From NCBI GenBank assembly GCA_965246745.1, contig OZ251980.1:1922001-1986000 (forward strand): DNA of 64,000 bases. The letters run 5' to 3'. The notes under the pieces were generated by a model. That model saw only the letters and a list, made by a program, of their open reading frames with translations, was not told the origin of the DNA and ran no database searches. Each line of letters opens with the position of its first letter. The first letter of the stretch is position 1. Below, piece by piece: positions 38,361 to 50,627 of this stretch. The translations under genes were made by a program, and so were the position numbers. Origin of the DNA: JANXMY01 sp965246745. Lineage in GTDB: Bacteria > Armatimonadota > Armatimonadia > Armatimonadales > Capsulimonadaceae.

Positions 38361-40364
38361 TCAGTTTGGAAACGTGCGATAAGTGGCATGGCCGGTGATC
38401 ACCGAAAGCAGGGCCAGCAGCCCGGAAATGGCATAATCGCCGACAAACAAGCCGAAAAAGAACGGCAGCGCCTGGCGGTACATCTTTGTCCCGCCGTAGC
38501 GCAAAATCAGCGTTTTGATCGCCCAGCTTAAAAAAATCGGGAACCAGTAATACGCCACCCCGTCCATGCCGCTGACCGCATAGCCGATGGGGTGCAGCGG
38601 CCACCAGACAAACCGCGTCCGCAGGGCCGACAAGCCGAGCACAATCCCCAGGCCGGCGGCGCTCCCGCCCAGGCGCGGCCAGTCCGTCGCCGTGCGGGTG
38701 TTGAGGGCGTTTTGCAGCTCATCGAACCCGTAACGGCCCTGCCCGGTGCGCCAGTCGTTAAGGTGAGCGCTGGACGCCCCGTAATGGTAGTAGATGCCGA
38801 GAAACGACGCCCACGACGCCAAAACGGCAACAAGCGCCGCCGTCATCAGCGCCGCCGTCACATGACGCGGGTTCAGCGCACGCGGGACCGCCAGCCCTTG
38901 CATCTTCATGGCTTCCATCTGCGCCGGCTCTTCGATGCCCCGGTAACTGGAGTCGAACCAGCGCAGAAATGAGAACGAAGTCAGCTCCTGCGAGGAAAAC
39001 GACTGCGTCCCCCCAAAATTCACCAGGCTTTGATGCACCAGTGCAGGCGGGCCGTCGCCCCACGGCAGCCCCGCTTCGGCCCGAATGCGGGTCAGCGCCA
39101 GGGTCAGCAGCAAAAACAACGCCCAAAACAAAACAGACACGCCCCACGACAGCCCCAGCGCCGCGCCGAACCCGATCAGCAGAACCGCCGACACAATCAG
39201 CCCGACATACGCCGTCCGGTACGACAGCGGCTCGCCGCTGTCGGTGACCGTGTGCGGGCCGGCGCAGAACGCCCGCCGCCAGGCGGCCCCCAAATGCCCG
39301 CGTGCCAGCCACAGCGAAAACAGCGCCAGCCCGACAAATGCGCCGAAGCACTGCTCGGCCGTGTAAGGCACGCGCGACAAAGCTGCGCCCGCGCCCGCTT
39401 CCCGCAGGCCGAGCGCGGCGGCGGCGACATTTTCCGCTTTGCCGAACAAGTAAAAAAACCAGCAGGAAAACGACACGTCCCGCGACAGCAAAAAGCCCAG
39501 CCCGATCACAAACGGGTAAAACGACAGCCAGATGCCCTGCGCGGCATTCCAGGGCGCGGCGGTCAGGTTCGCGCTGACGCTCAGCGCGGCTTCCGGCTTG
39601 ATCGGAAAATACGGCAGTGTCGGCAGCAGCGTGTAATGCAGCGCCGGCAGGACTTCCAGCACCACCGCCAGCGCAGCCCCCGCTTGAAACAGCCGGCTCG
39701 ACCACAGCGGGGTCGCCCCGCCGTCGCGCGTGATTTCCAGCGGAATCTGCACAATCGGAAAAATCAGCCGCTCGTTTTCCACCCACTGCCGCCGCATCAG
39801 CGCGGCGACGCAGTAAAAGCAAAACAGCAGGGTCATGAAAAAGCCGGTCCACACGGCAATCGCGCCGGCCCAGCCGGCCAGAAGCGACGGCGAGAAGAAT
39901 GTCGTCTGGCCCGCGTAAAAGCCGGGGATCACTGCAGGGTCGGGGATCGCCCAGCCGCGAATGAAATGGAACCAGTTGCTCCATTTGTTTTCTGGGGTGG
40001 CGTAGTGCTTCCAGCCGACCAGCGGCGGCGCGAGAAACTGCATCATGCCGAGGCCGCTGATATACGCGGCGATGACATTCATGCTGTAAATCAGCAGCAG
40101 CTCGGCCTGCGTCAGCGCGGCGGCGGGCCGCAGCCGCTTCACCGCCAGGTTGAGGGGAACAATCAAAAGCAGCGCGAACACTGCCGTAATCGGCAGCGAC
40201 AAAGCGGCGAGGTCCGGCCCCTGCGTCACAATCTCGGTGTATTCCACGCCGAACACAAGAAGCGGGATCAGCAGCAAGCCGATCAGCCACGCCCGCAGGG
40301 TTGCAGGCGCGGCGGCCGGCGCAGCGTCGGCCAAGTCAAGTTCCGGTGCGGCCTGCGTTTTCAA
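38361..40364 (-). CDS. Large polytopic membrane protein (DUF6784/6785-like)
   Basis: The 667-residue protein has roughly 12-14 membrane helices (WLIGLLLIPLLVFGVEYTEIV, LPITAVFALLLIVPLNLAVKRL, ELLLIYSMNVIAAYISGLGMM and others) and a C-terminal GYAVSGMDGVAYYWFPIFLSW. The layout resembles an oligopeptide-transporter-like group of unknown function found in Armatimonadota and Planctomycetota. I choose TTG 40364 because GGAGGAG lies 5 bases upstream; TTG 40379 has none. A strong promoter lies at 40430-40457. The GH1-like gene follows in the same operon. Confidence 0.72.
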   Translation of the reverse strand: MKTQAAPELDLADAAPAAAPATLRAWLIGLLLIPLLVFGVEYTEIVTQGPDLAALSLPITAVFALLLIVPLNLAVKRLRPAAALTQAELLLIYSMNVIAAYISGLGMMQFLAPPLVGWKHYATPENKWSNWFHFIRGWAIPDPAVIPGFYAGQTTFFSPSLLAGWAGAIAVWTGFFMTLLFCFYCVAALMRRQWVENERLIFPIVQIPLEITRDGGATPLWSSRLFQAGAALAVVLEVLPALHYTLLPTLPYFPIKPEAALSVSANLTAAPWNAAQGIWLSFYPFVIGLGFLLSRDVSFSCWFFYLFGKAENVAAAALGLREAGAGAALSRVPYTAEQCFGAFVGLALFSLWLARGHLGAAWRRAFCAGPHTVTDSGEPLSYRTAYVGLIVSAVLLIGFGAALGLSWGVSVLFWALFLLLTLALTRIRAEAGLPWGDGPPALVHQSLVNFGGTQSFSSQELTSFSFLRWFDSSYRGIEEPAQMEAMKMQGLAVPRALNPRHVTAALMTAALVAVLASWASFLGIYYHYGASSAHLNDWRTGQGRYGFDELQNALNTRTATDWPRLGGSAAGLGIVLGLSALRTRFVWWPLHPIGYAVSGMDGVAYYWFPIFLSWAIKTLILRYGGTKMYRQALPFFFGLFVGDYAISGLLALLSVITGHATYRTFPN

Positions 40365-40429
40365 AAGCGCCTCCTCCAAAAAGCCGCCGACGCTCGGCAG
40401 GCAAGCCGTGGAAAGCGCAGCGTGCCGCG

Positions 40430-40457
40430 ATTATACCTGAAAGGACGCCGCTGTCAA
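40430..40457 (-). promoter_or_regulatory. Sigma70-type promoter of the polytopic protein operon
   Basis: On the minus strand TTGACA (40457-40452) and TATAAT (40435-40430) are separated by 16 bp. Both hexamers are perfect. Confidence 0.85.
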
Positions 40458-40490
40458 GCCCAAGCGCTCGCGTGTTTTATGCTGCCTGGT

Positions 40491-40880
40491 TTAAGCAGGC
40501 TTCAGCGCGACCGAGACCGAGTTGATGCAGTAGCGCTCGCCGGTCGGCTGGGGGCCGTCGGGAAACACATGCCCGAGATGGCTGCCGCACCGGGCGCAGG
40601 TCACTTCGACCCGCTTCATGCCGAGCGAGCGGTCTTCGTGCAGGTCCACCGTGCCGGGCTTAGCATCGTAAAAGCTCGGCCAGCCGCAGTGCGAGTCGAA
40701 CTTGGTGCCGGAGTCGAACAATTCCAATCCGCAGGCGGCGCAGGCATAGGTGCCGCCGTCTTTGGTGTCCACATACTGCCCCGTGAAGGGCCGCTCGGTG
40801 CCCTTTTCGCGCAGCACATGGTACTGCTCGGGGGTCAAAATCTGGCGCCACTCGGCTTCGGTTTTTGTGATTTTTTCCAC
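40491..40880 (-). CDS. msrB: Peptide-methionine (R)-S-oxide reductase
   Basis: The 129-residue protein has CAACG and CARCG zinc-binding pairs, FTGQYVDTKDGGTYACAACG, SHCGWPSFYDA, HVFPDGP and the catalytic RYCINSVSV. It reduces methionine-R-sulfoxide in proteins. I choose GTG 40880, preceded by GAGGAG at good spacing, over the TTG at 40910. It is a single gene, divergent from the CbiX gene. Confidence 0.94.
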   Translation of the reverse strand: MEKITKTEAEWRQILTPEQYHVLREKGTERPFTGQYVDTKDGGTYACAACGLELFDSGTKFDSHCGWPSFYDAKPGTVDLHEDRSLGMKRVEVTCARCGSHLGHVFPDGPQPTGERYCINSVSVALKPA

Positions 40881-40940
40881 GCTTAACTCCTCTTTTCTCT
40901 GCTTTTTCAACAGTTGACGCGCAAATTTAGTTCACTTAGG

Positions 40941-40946
40941 TACAAT
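40941..40946 (+). promoter_or_regulatory. -10 box of the first CbiX gene
   Basis: GGTACAAT, 6 bases before ATG 40953; TTGACG at 40914-40919 is a possible -35 with a rather long 21-bp spacer. A leaderless transcript is predicted. Confidence 0.5.
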
Positions 40947-40952
40947 AACCCT

Positions 40953-41450
40953 ATGGACGCCCTGGTTTTATTTTCGCACGGGTCGGTGCTTTGCGGCGCG
41001 GGGGAAGCGCTGGATGCCCACGCGGACCGCCTGCGTCAGTCGGGCATCTGGCCGCTGGTTTTTGCGGGCTACATGAACTACTCGGAGCCGACTTTCGCCG
41101 AGGCAGTCGCCGAGGCGGCTGCTCAAGGCGCGACCAAAATCATCGTCGTCCCGTTTTTTCTCGTTCCCGGCTACTTTGTCACCCAAACCCTGCCCAAGCA
41201 GCTTCAGGCCGTTCAAGCCGACTTCCCCAAGCTGGAGTTCGTCGTCGCCCAGGCGCTCGGCGACGATACGGGCCTTGCCGACGCCCTGATTGCCGCCGCG
41301 CAGGACCCGCTCGGCCCCGGCGAGTGGCGCGGCGATCTGCAAGCCGCCGCCCGCCACTGCCGCGCCCGCCCCGACTGCCCGCTGTACGCCACGCCGAGCT
41401 GCCCGCGCGTCCCCGCCCCGGACACCCCCGCCCGGCCGTTTGTGGAGTAA
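40953..41450 (+). CDS. CbiX-type sirohydrochlorin chelatase, copy 1
   Basis: The 165-residue protein opens MDALVLFSHGSVLCGAGEAL (metal-binding His), then GYMNYSEPTFAEAVAEAAAQG, KIIVVPFFLVPGYFVTQTLP, all CbiX/SirB-like. It would insert Co or Fe into sirohydrochlorin. The second half is degenerate and ends in a Cys-rich tail (CRARPDCPLYATPSCPRV). A second, shorter CbiX lies at 42571. Both relate to the precorrin-2 dehydrogenase at 13056. Confidence 0.88.
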   Translation: MDALVLFSHGSVLCGAGEALDAHADRLRQSGIWPLVFAGYMNYSEPTFAEAVAEAAAQGATKIIVVPFFLVPGYFVTQTLPKQLQAVQADFPKLEFVVAQALGDDTGLADALIAAAQDPLGPGEWRGDLQAAARHCRARPDCPLYATPSCPRVPAPDTPARPFVE

Positions 41451-41462
41451 TTTATGGAGTAA
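41443..41462 (+). repeat. Short duplication across the CbiX-1 stop
   Basis: TGGAGTAA occurs at 41443-41450 (containing the stop) and at 41455-41462. The second copy gives the GGAG ribosome site of the next gene. Confidence 0.85.
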
Positions 41463-41465
41463 CTC

Positions 41466-42065
41466 TTGAACAGGTTTTGGCCGGCGCTCGCGGCCCTCGC
41501 ATTTTCTGCGCTTGCTGTGTGGCTGGCGCTGCCGCGCCCGAAACCGCCGGGGCCGCCCGCGCCGAGGGCATTTGAAACACTGCATCCGCACACGCAGGCG
41601 GAGTTTCGGCGGCTCGGGGTCACGCCGGAACAAGTGACGCAGGGCCTCGGCGACGCGCCGCTGTCGGCAGGCATTCACGGAGCCGACGGCACTGTGAAAG
41701 GCCGCCCGTACTGCGCGGCGTTTGACTTGTCGGTCTCGGATTTAACCGCGCCGGAAACCCGCGCCCTGCTTGCCCGCCTGCGCGGCGCGGGCCTGCCCTG
41801 CTGGTGGCGCATCCCCGGTGTCTCGTTCCCGGTCGTCAGCGGACAGGGCATCGAAACCGGCCCGCACCTGCACGGCGTAGACCCGTTTGTGCCGCACAAG
41901 CCGCGCTTAGAAACGCAAATCCGCGACTACTGCGCCGGAAACAACGGCATTGAGATCGGCGCGTTTGCCCACCGCCCCGACCCGCCCGCCGCCGACCCGC
42001 AAACCCGCGCCGAGCGGCATAAACTTCGGCGCACCGGAACAGCCTGGCGGCTGCGGACGTATTGA
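41466..42065 (+). CDS. Membrane-anchored protein resembling M15-type peptidases
   Basis: The 199-residue protein has an N-terminal hydrophobic anchor (WPALAALAFSALAVWLAL) and a Pro-rich stalk. It then carries AGIHGADGTVKGRPYCAAFDLSVSDL and ETGPHLHGVDPFVP, an arrangement of His, Asp, His like the zinc ligands of D,D-peptidase (M15) folds. The start is a TTG with GGAG 6 bases upstream. Cell-wall hydrolase activity is an inference from three residues; otherwise unassigned. Confidence 0.55.
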   Translation: MNRFWPALAALAFSALAVWLALPRPKPPGPPAPRAFETLHPHTQAEFRRLGVTPEQVTQGLGDAPLSAGIHGADGTVKGRPYCAAFDLSVSDLTAPETRALLARLRGAGLPCWWRIPGVSFPVVSGQGIETGPHLHGVDPFVPHKPRLETQIRDYCAGNNGIEIGAFAHRPDPPAADPQTRAERHKLRRTGTAWRLRTY

Positions 42066-42101
42066 TTTGATTGGTGTTACGCAAGTTCTTGGCTATGCAG
42101 T

Positions 42102-42263
42102 CAACCGCCACGGAATAAATTCCGAGGCTGGAAGGAACCGGCGTCGCAGCGACGCAACAATAAAGACGATATAAGAAAAGCCCGCGCCTCAAATCGGTGT
42201 TTTAATCCCGTGTCGAGTTGACACTGGTTCCTTCCAGCCTCGGAATTTATTCCGTGGCGGTTG
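42102..42263. repeat. 162-bp element with perfect 38-bp inverted termini
   Basis: Arms 42102-42139 and 42226-42263 are exact inverted copies and include CGGAATAAATTCCG. The 86-bp interior shows no gene. A 23-bp part of the arm recurs at 12961-12983. No clear target duplication was found. Confidence 0.9.
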
Positions 42264-42310
42264 CTTGGAATGCTCGCCTATGAAACTGTACGCGATGTGC
42301 CGTAAAACTT

Positions 42311-42574
42311 ATGTGCGGCCGAAATCACGGCATGGCAGACACGGATACGGCTTTGATCGCTTCCCGGTTTTATGGCGGCATCAGGAAGAAGCCAAGTACC
42401 GGCGCTTTGAAGCGCGAGCGAACGTGCTTTTGTCTCGAGCCATTTTGCGTGAAACAGACCCGCAAACATTTTATCAATCACCGTTTATCCCGAGACCGTT
42501 TTATGCCCCGAACCATTGGCTACCAGGTTTGGGAAATCGAAGAACGCTCCGATAGAAAGCAAGCCAATCAATGA
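42311..42574 (+). CDS. Doubtful small frame before CbiX-2
   Basis: The 87-codon frame MCGRNHGMADTDTALIASRF... overlaps CbiX-2 by ATGA, which is the only support. A competing frame (42265-42555) covers the same bases. Neither resembles a known family, and the region may be a decayed gene. Confidence 0.25.
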   Translation: MCGRNHGMADTDTALIASRFYGGIRKKPSTGALKRERTCFCLEPFCVKQTRKHFINHRLSRDRFMPRTIGYQVWEIEERSDRKQANQ

Positions 42575-42942
42575 AAGCGCTTTTAGTCATGGTGCATGGC
42601 TCGCCCCGGCCGGTCGCCAACAAGTCTATGTTTGATGTCGTGGAAAAAGTCCGGGCGCGGGGCGTGTTTGATTTGGTGGAAGTCGGCTTCATGGAATGCA
42701 ACGAGCCGACCATCGCCGACGCCGCCGACACCTGCGCGGCGGCGGGCGCGGATACGGTGGTCGCCGTGCCGTATTTTCTGCACACCGGAACCCATGTCGC
42801 CGACGACCTGCCGACGCTTTTGGACGAAGCGGCGGCGCGGCACCCGCAGGTCAAGTTTCAGATGGGCCGCTACCTCGGCGCGTCGCCGCTTTTGACCGAA
42901 GTGCTGGCCCGCCGCGCGGCGGCGGCGAAGGAGGCCCTGTAA
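42571..42942 (+). CDS. CbiX-type sirohydrochlorin chelatase, copy 2 (short form)
   Basis: The 123-residue protein opens MKALLVMVHGSPRPVANKSM (His ligand), then VGFMECNEPTIADAADTCAAAG and VVAVPYFLHTGTHVADDLP, the short single-domain CbiX/CbiXS pattern. Such short forms dimerise to build the active site. It ends at 42942 within a GAGG-rich stretch that precedes an open frame of unknown meaning. Confidence 0.9.
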   Translation: MKALLVMVHGSPRPVANKSMFDVVEKVRARGVFDLVEVGFMECNEPTIADAADTCAAAGADTVVAVPYFLHTGTHVADDLPTLLDEAAARHPQVKFQMGRYLGASPLLTEVLARRAAAAKEAL

Positions 42943-43052
42943 GCGCAGCCGATTTAACCGACGCAAGCTGCGATGAGTTTCTGCGTGACTTTTTGACCCT
43001 CGGCAAAGACGCGTTTATGCGCGACTTACAAAACGCCCTGAGTCCCTGCTGA
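42942..43052 (+). other. Open tail frame after CbiX-2
   Basis: Shifted by one from CbiX-2 is a protein-like stretch (SAADLTDASCDEFLRDFLTL...) ending at a TGA at 43050. It has no ATG or GTG start. It could be a lost or frameshifted C-terminus of CbiX-2, or chance. Confidence 0.2.
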
Positions 43053-43084
43053 TCCTTCAAAGTTTAGAAAGAACCCGATTTCCG

Positions 43085-45139
43085 ATGGCTTTTTCCCGCT
43101 TTTCTTTTCTGCCTGCCGCGCTTCTGCTCGGCGTGTCCCTTCTCGAATCGCTGCCCGCCCACTCCGCCGCCCCGCCCGCAGCGGCGCACGGCGTGGACCT
43201 GACTGGGATTGACCCAGGCACCTCGCCCTGCAAAGACTTTTACCAGTACGCCAACGGCAAATGGATCGCGACGCACCCGATCCCGGCCGACCGGGCCGCC
43301 GTCGGCGGCTTTTCCGAGCTGTATGACCGCAACCAAGCCGCGCTGCGCCGCATTGCCGAGCAGGCCGCCGCCGGACCGCCCGCGCCCGCCGGCAGTCCCA
43401 AGCGCAAAATCGCCGATTTTTACCGCAGCGGCATGGACACGGCGCGGATCGAGCGGGACGGCGCGGCCCCGCTCGCGCCCGAGCTGGCCCGGATCAGCGC
43501 GGTCCATGACACGGCGTCGCTGGAAGCCGAAGTCGCGCATCTGCACCGAATGGGGGTCAATGCCGTGTTTGAGTTTGGGGTCGGGGCCGACGACAAAGCC
43601 AGCCTGGAAAACATCGCGCAAGTCGAGCAGGGGGGCCTCGGGCTGCCCGACCGCGACTATTACACCCGAACCGACCCGAAATCGCTGGCGACCAAAGCCG
43701 CGTACACGGCCCATGTCGCCAAAATGCTGACCCTGCTCGGCGACGCGCCGGAAACGGCCACTGCCGAAGCGCAGACGATTTTACGGCTGGAAACGCAGCT
43801 TGCGGGCGTGTCCATGACCCGCACCGAGCGGCGAAACCCGAATGCTACCTACCACAAGCTGACCCTCGCTCAATTCGATGCGCTTGCGCCCGGCGTCTCG
43901 TTTGCCCCCTACTTCGCCGCGCTCGGCATCCCCGCACCGCCGCACCTGCTGGTCGCCCAGCCCAAATTCTTCAGCGCCGCCGGAGCACTGATGCAGTCCG
44001 CGCCGATTGCCGACTGGAAAACGTACCTGCGCTGGCATCTGGTCAACGACACGGCGTCGTATCTCAGCGAGCCGTTTGTCGCGGAAAACTTTGCGTTCAA
44101 GGGGACCGTTCTCAGCGGAACCACGCAAAACCGGCCGCGCTGGAAACGGGTGCTCAGCGAGACCGACTCGGCCCTCGGCGAAGCGCTCGGGCAGCTTTAT
44201 GTGGAGCAGCAGTTTCCGCCCGCCGCCAAAGCGCGTGCCCTGACACTGGTGCAGAACTTGAAAGCCGTTCTGCGGACCCGCCTGGAAGCGATTGACTGGA
44301 TCGGCCCGGAGACGCGACGGCAAGCGCTGACCAAGCTCGACAAAATGCGGATCAAGATCGGCTACCCCGACCATTTCCGTGATTATTCCAAGCTCGATGT
44401 CGGCAGCCCGTCGTATGTGGTGAACGTTTTGGCGGCCAATGCGTTTGAGTTCAATCGCGGCCTCGCCAAGCTGGGGCACCCCGTGGACCGCGCCGAGTGG
44501 CACATGACCCCGCCGACCGTGAATGCGTATTACTCGCCGAACGGCAACGAGATTGTCTTCCCCGCCGGCATTTTGCAGCCGCCGTTTTTTGACGCCGAGG
44601 CCGACGACGCCTCGAACTACGGCGGCATCGGCGCGGTGATCGGCCATGAGATGACCCACGGCTTCGACGACCAGGGCCGGCAGTTCGACGCCGACGGCAA
44701 CCTCCGAGACTGGTGGACGGCCCTGGACAAAAAGAACTTCCAAAGCCGGGCCGATGTGATTGCCGCCCAGTTCGACCGCTTTGTCGCCCTGGACACGGTG
44801 CATGTCAACGGGCCGCTGACACTCGGCGAAGACATCGCCGATCTCGGCGGCCTCAAAATCGCGTACCTGGCGTTTGAAAAATCACAGCAGGGCAAGCCGA
44901 ACGCCAAGCCTATCGGCGGCTTCACGCCTGAGCAGCGCTTTTTTCTCGCGTTCGCCCAAATCTGGCGGCAAAATGAGCGCCCCGAGTTGCTGCGCCTCAA
45001 CCTTGCGACCGACCCGCATGCCCCGAACAAGTTCCGCGTGCTCGGCCCGCTCGCCAACCTGCCCGAGTTTGCGGCGGCGTTCCCCTACCCCGCGCAGGAG
45101 CCGCGCACGGCCCCGGCGGCGCGGGTGGCGATTTGGTAG
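43085..45139 (+). CDS. M13-family (neprilysin/PepO-like) metallopeptidase
   Basis: The 684-residue protein has a signal peptide (1-28, LPAHSA). The zinc site GHEMTHGFDDQG is at about residue 520 and the third ligand EDIADLGGL at about 582. The M13 markers VNAYYSPNGNEIVFPAGILQPPFF, CKDFYQYANGKW and a C-terminal R-rich FRVLGPLANLPEF are present. It is an exported oligopeptidase. Length is as in PepO-type enzymes. There is a conventional ATG with AGAAAG upstream. Confidence 0.95.
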   Translation: MAFSRFSFLPAALLLGVSLLESLPAHSAAPPAAAHGVDLTGIDPGTSPCKDFYQYANGKWIATHPIPADRAAVGGFSELYDRNQAALRRIAEQAAAGPPAPAGSPKRKIADFYRSGMDTARIERDGAAPLAPELARISAVHDTASLEAEVAHLHRMGVNAVFEFGVGADDKASLENIAQVEQGGLGLPDRDYYTRTDPKSLATKAAYTAHVAKMLTLLGDAPETATAEAQTILRLETQLAGVSMTRTERRNPNATYHKLTLAQFDALAPGVSFAPYFAALGIPAPPHLLVAQPKFFSAAGALMQSAPIADWKTYLRWHLVNDTASYLSEPFVAENFAFKGTVLSGTTQNRPRWKRVLSETDSALGEALGQLYVEQQFPPAAKARALTLVQNLKAVLRTRLEAIDWIGPETRRQALTKLDKMRIKIGYPDHFRDYSKLDVGSPSYVVNVLAANAFEFNRGLAKLGHPVDRAEWHMTPPTVNAYYSPNGNEIVFPAGILQPPFFDAEADDASNYGGIGAVIGHEMTHGFDDQGRQFDADGNLRDWWTALDKKNFQSRADVIAAQFDRFVALDTVHVNGPLTLGEDIADLGGLKIAYLAFEKSQQGKPNAKPIGGFTPEQRFFLAFAQIWRQNERPELLRLNLATDPHAPNKFRVLGPLANLPEFAAAFPYPAQEPRTAPAARVAIW

Positions 45140-45219
45140 GGTTGGAAGTATAGCGTCGAGGGCGTATATGTAAGAGTGACGTATATGTAAGAGAGGGCGT
45201 TGGTGGTAACGAGGGCGTT

Positions 45220-45386
45220 GATTGTTGCGAGGGCGTGAACGCCCTCGCTGGGGGGCGAAGCGTCAAGCCGCCACCTGCGTGGCGGAAGAGTCCATTCGTG
45301 CCGTCCTATTCTTATTCCTGTCCCGCGCAGGCGGGACCTTAGCGTCTGCGCTCCCCAGCGAGGGCGTTCACGCCCTCGTAACAATC
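45220..45386. repeat. MITE-related inverted repeat upstream of mfd
   Basis: The 34-bp arms 45220-45253 and 45353-45386 differ at one base and contain the hairpin GAGGGCGTGAACGCCCTC. The interior carries CCGCCACCTGCGTGGCGG and GTCCCGCGCAGGCGGGAC. It is the same family as 58241-58448, in opposite orientation. Diverged arm sequence continues outward for roughly 80 bases on both sides (45150-45475) with many GAGGGCG-like repeats. Confidence 0.88.
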
Positions 45387-45490
45387 AACGCCCGCGTACA
45401 CATAAACGCACTCTCCTGCATATACACCCGCGTCAACACAAACACGCCCGCGCACCTATGCCCTCGTGACTGCAAGGCCGCCAATCCGGG

Positions 45491-45496
45491 TATAAT
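45491..45496 (+). promoter_or_regulatory. -10 box of mfd
   Basis: GGGTATAAT lies 67 bases before the mfd ATG, directly outside the repeat element. Confidence 0.5.
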
Positions 45497-45563
45497 CTTT
45501 CGGCGAAAACCACTTTCCGTATTCTCCGCCCGACACAAAAAATTGGGGACAGAAAGACAACGA

Positions 45564-49286
<3,723 letters not shown>

Positions 49287-49289
49287 GCC

Positions 49290-49763
49290 ATGCCGGAGCC
49301 GCAAGCCATTCGGGTCAGTGTTAAAGCCGTTGTCGTGCAGGACAATCAAATCCTGCTCATCGGCTACGATTTGGACGACGGCTCGGCATTTCACTACAAC
49401 TTGCCCGGCGGGGGAGTGAAACCGGGCGAAGGGCTGCATGCAGCCCTTCGCCGGGAACTGCGCGAGGAAGCCGGCGCAGAGATTGATGTTGGGCCATTGT
49501 TGTTTGTCTTGGAATATGTGCCCGCGCACAATGACAACAAGTACGGCTCGACGCAGTCGCTTCAGCTCTTTTTTCGCTGCACCCTGCGTCCGGGAAGCCA
49601 CCCACAGCAGCCCGACGCGCCGATAGACAAGCAATGCGGCGTTTATTGGCTGCCCCTCTGCGAGTTGCCTGCCGCGCCGCTCCTGCCGAATATCGGCGGG
49701 CGGATACAAGCCGCTCTTTCCGAGGGCTTTCCGGCGTCAGACCCATTTATCGCGGATTGGTAA
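49290..49763 (+). CDS. Nudix hydrolase
   Basis: The 157-residue protein has a complete Nudix box, GGGVKPGEGLHAALRRELRE ending EAGAEI (G-x5-E-x7-REUXEEXGU). It cleaves a nucleoside diphosphate linked to another moiety; the substrate is undetermined. It begins 3 bases after mfd, so the two are co-transcribed. The partial palindrome CGAAGGGCTGCATGCAGCCC and following bases lie inside the box region at about 49428-49451. Confidence 0.93.
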   Translation: MPEPQAIRVSVKAVVVQDNQILLIGYDLDDGSAFHYNLPGGGVKPGEGLHAALRRELREEAGAEIDVGPLLFVLEYVPAHNDNKYGSTQSLQLFFRCTLRPGSHPQQPDAPIDKQCGVYWLPLCELPAAPLLPNIGGRIQAALSEGFPASDPFIADW

Positions 49764-49768
49764 GCGTC

Positions 49769-50215
49769 TTAGCGGCCTTTGCTCATCGGTCCCGGCACGA
49801 CTTCGAGCGCGGTGCCGTCCGCCAGGCGATACACATAGAAATCGCTGTCAATGCTGAAAATGCGGGTATAGCCGGCAGTTTCCGCAAGCGCAATCAGCGA
49901 AGCATCTGCCAAGTCCATCGGTCTATCGCGATAAATTTTCATGAGTTCCAGTGTCCGCAGCATTTCCAGTTCTGAAGGGGCGTGAAGCCGGAGAGTGCCG
50001 GCAGTGATCAACTCGGCGATCAATGCCTGCATCGGCCAGTGCCCGGTACGCCCCGCCAGGTGCATCGCTTCCGACAAGCAGGGCCAAGTCGTTACCAGTG
50101 GCACCGGCAAAGTCCGCATCGCCGTCGGGCATCGTTGAAATTGGTCCGGCTGGTTCGCCGGGTCTACCATCGCAAACAGCGGTCCGGTATCGGTCAGCGT
50201 GCCGTCAGGCGTCAT
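49769..50215 (-). CDS. PIN-domain toxin
   Basis: The 148-residue PIN protein has LTDTGPLFAMVD (D9), TTWPCLSEAMHLAG, DLADASLIALAE and RIFSIDSDFYVYRL, the acidic residues of the family. It is likely an RNase toxin. It overlaps the upstream antitoxin gene by ATGA. It is the third PIN gene of the window and belongs to a different subfamily from the ones at 2281 and 24072. Confidence 0.83.
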   Translation of the reverse strand: MTPDGTLTDTGPLFAMVDPANQPDQFQRCPTAMRTLPVPLVTTWPCLSEAMHLAGRTGHWPMQALIAELITAGTLRLHAPSELEMLRTLELMKIYRDRPMDLADASLIALAETAGYTRIFSIDSDFYVYRLADGTALEVVPGPMSKGR

Positions 50216-50535
50216 GGCAGGTTGAACCCTTGCTTTCTATACTTTTCCGCGATGATCTCGCCGAACATTCGCTCTTCTTCAGTTTGCTCAGAGCCAGGTC
50301 GGGAGGGAATAGGGGTCAATGCCTGCGCTTTTGCAGCGACGTTGAAAAGGGCCGTGCGAAGCCGCGCCTGCTCTGCGGTATCTTGAACCGTCTCCGATTC
50401 AGTCATGGCTTCACCGGAAGTCTCGGCAAGGTCATAGCGCAGCAAAGTGTCAATAACTTCTTCCACGGCAAGACCTTTTCTGGCGGCGGCCGCTTGCAAA
50501 CGCGCCTCGGTTTCCGGCGCAAGTGTTAGTGTCAT
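50212..50535 (-). CDS. Antitoxin of the PIN pair, RHH-like
   Basis: The 107-residue protein opens MTLTLAPETEARLQAAAARK and continues GLAVEEVIDTLL, a ribbon-helix-helix-type beginning similar in outline to 24473-24823, then an acidic helical segment with EERMFGEIIAEKYRKQG. AAAAAGGAAAAA precedes the ATG. Autoregulation is expected. Confidence 0.75.
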   Translation of the reverse strand: MTLTLAPETEARLQAAAARKGLAVEEVIDTLLRYDLAETSGEAMTESETVQDTAEQARLRTALFNVAAKAQALTPIPSRPGSEQTEEERMFGEIIAEKYRKQGFNLP

Positions 50536-50627
50536 ACAATTTTTCCTTTTTCCATATTCTACCCGATGACGCCGCCGGACGGCCCAAATTTGCCTTCAGC
50601 GCCGCCGTGTGGTAAAATGAAGAACTT

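Noticed and set aside
39030..40886. A 618-codon plus-strand open frame opposite the polytopic membrane protein
   Set aside because: The composition (Arg, Gln, Pro, His rich) is that of an antisense shadow in GC-rich DNA; the minus-strand membrane protein has clear helices and a promoter.
42265..42555. A 96-codon frame competing with 42311-42574
   Set aside because: No ribosome site, no coupling to the next gene and no family resemblance.
45222..45563. Mfd start 114 codons upstream
   Set aside because: The extra codons are the MITE-related repeat; the family N-terminus begins at 45564.
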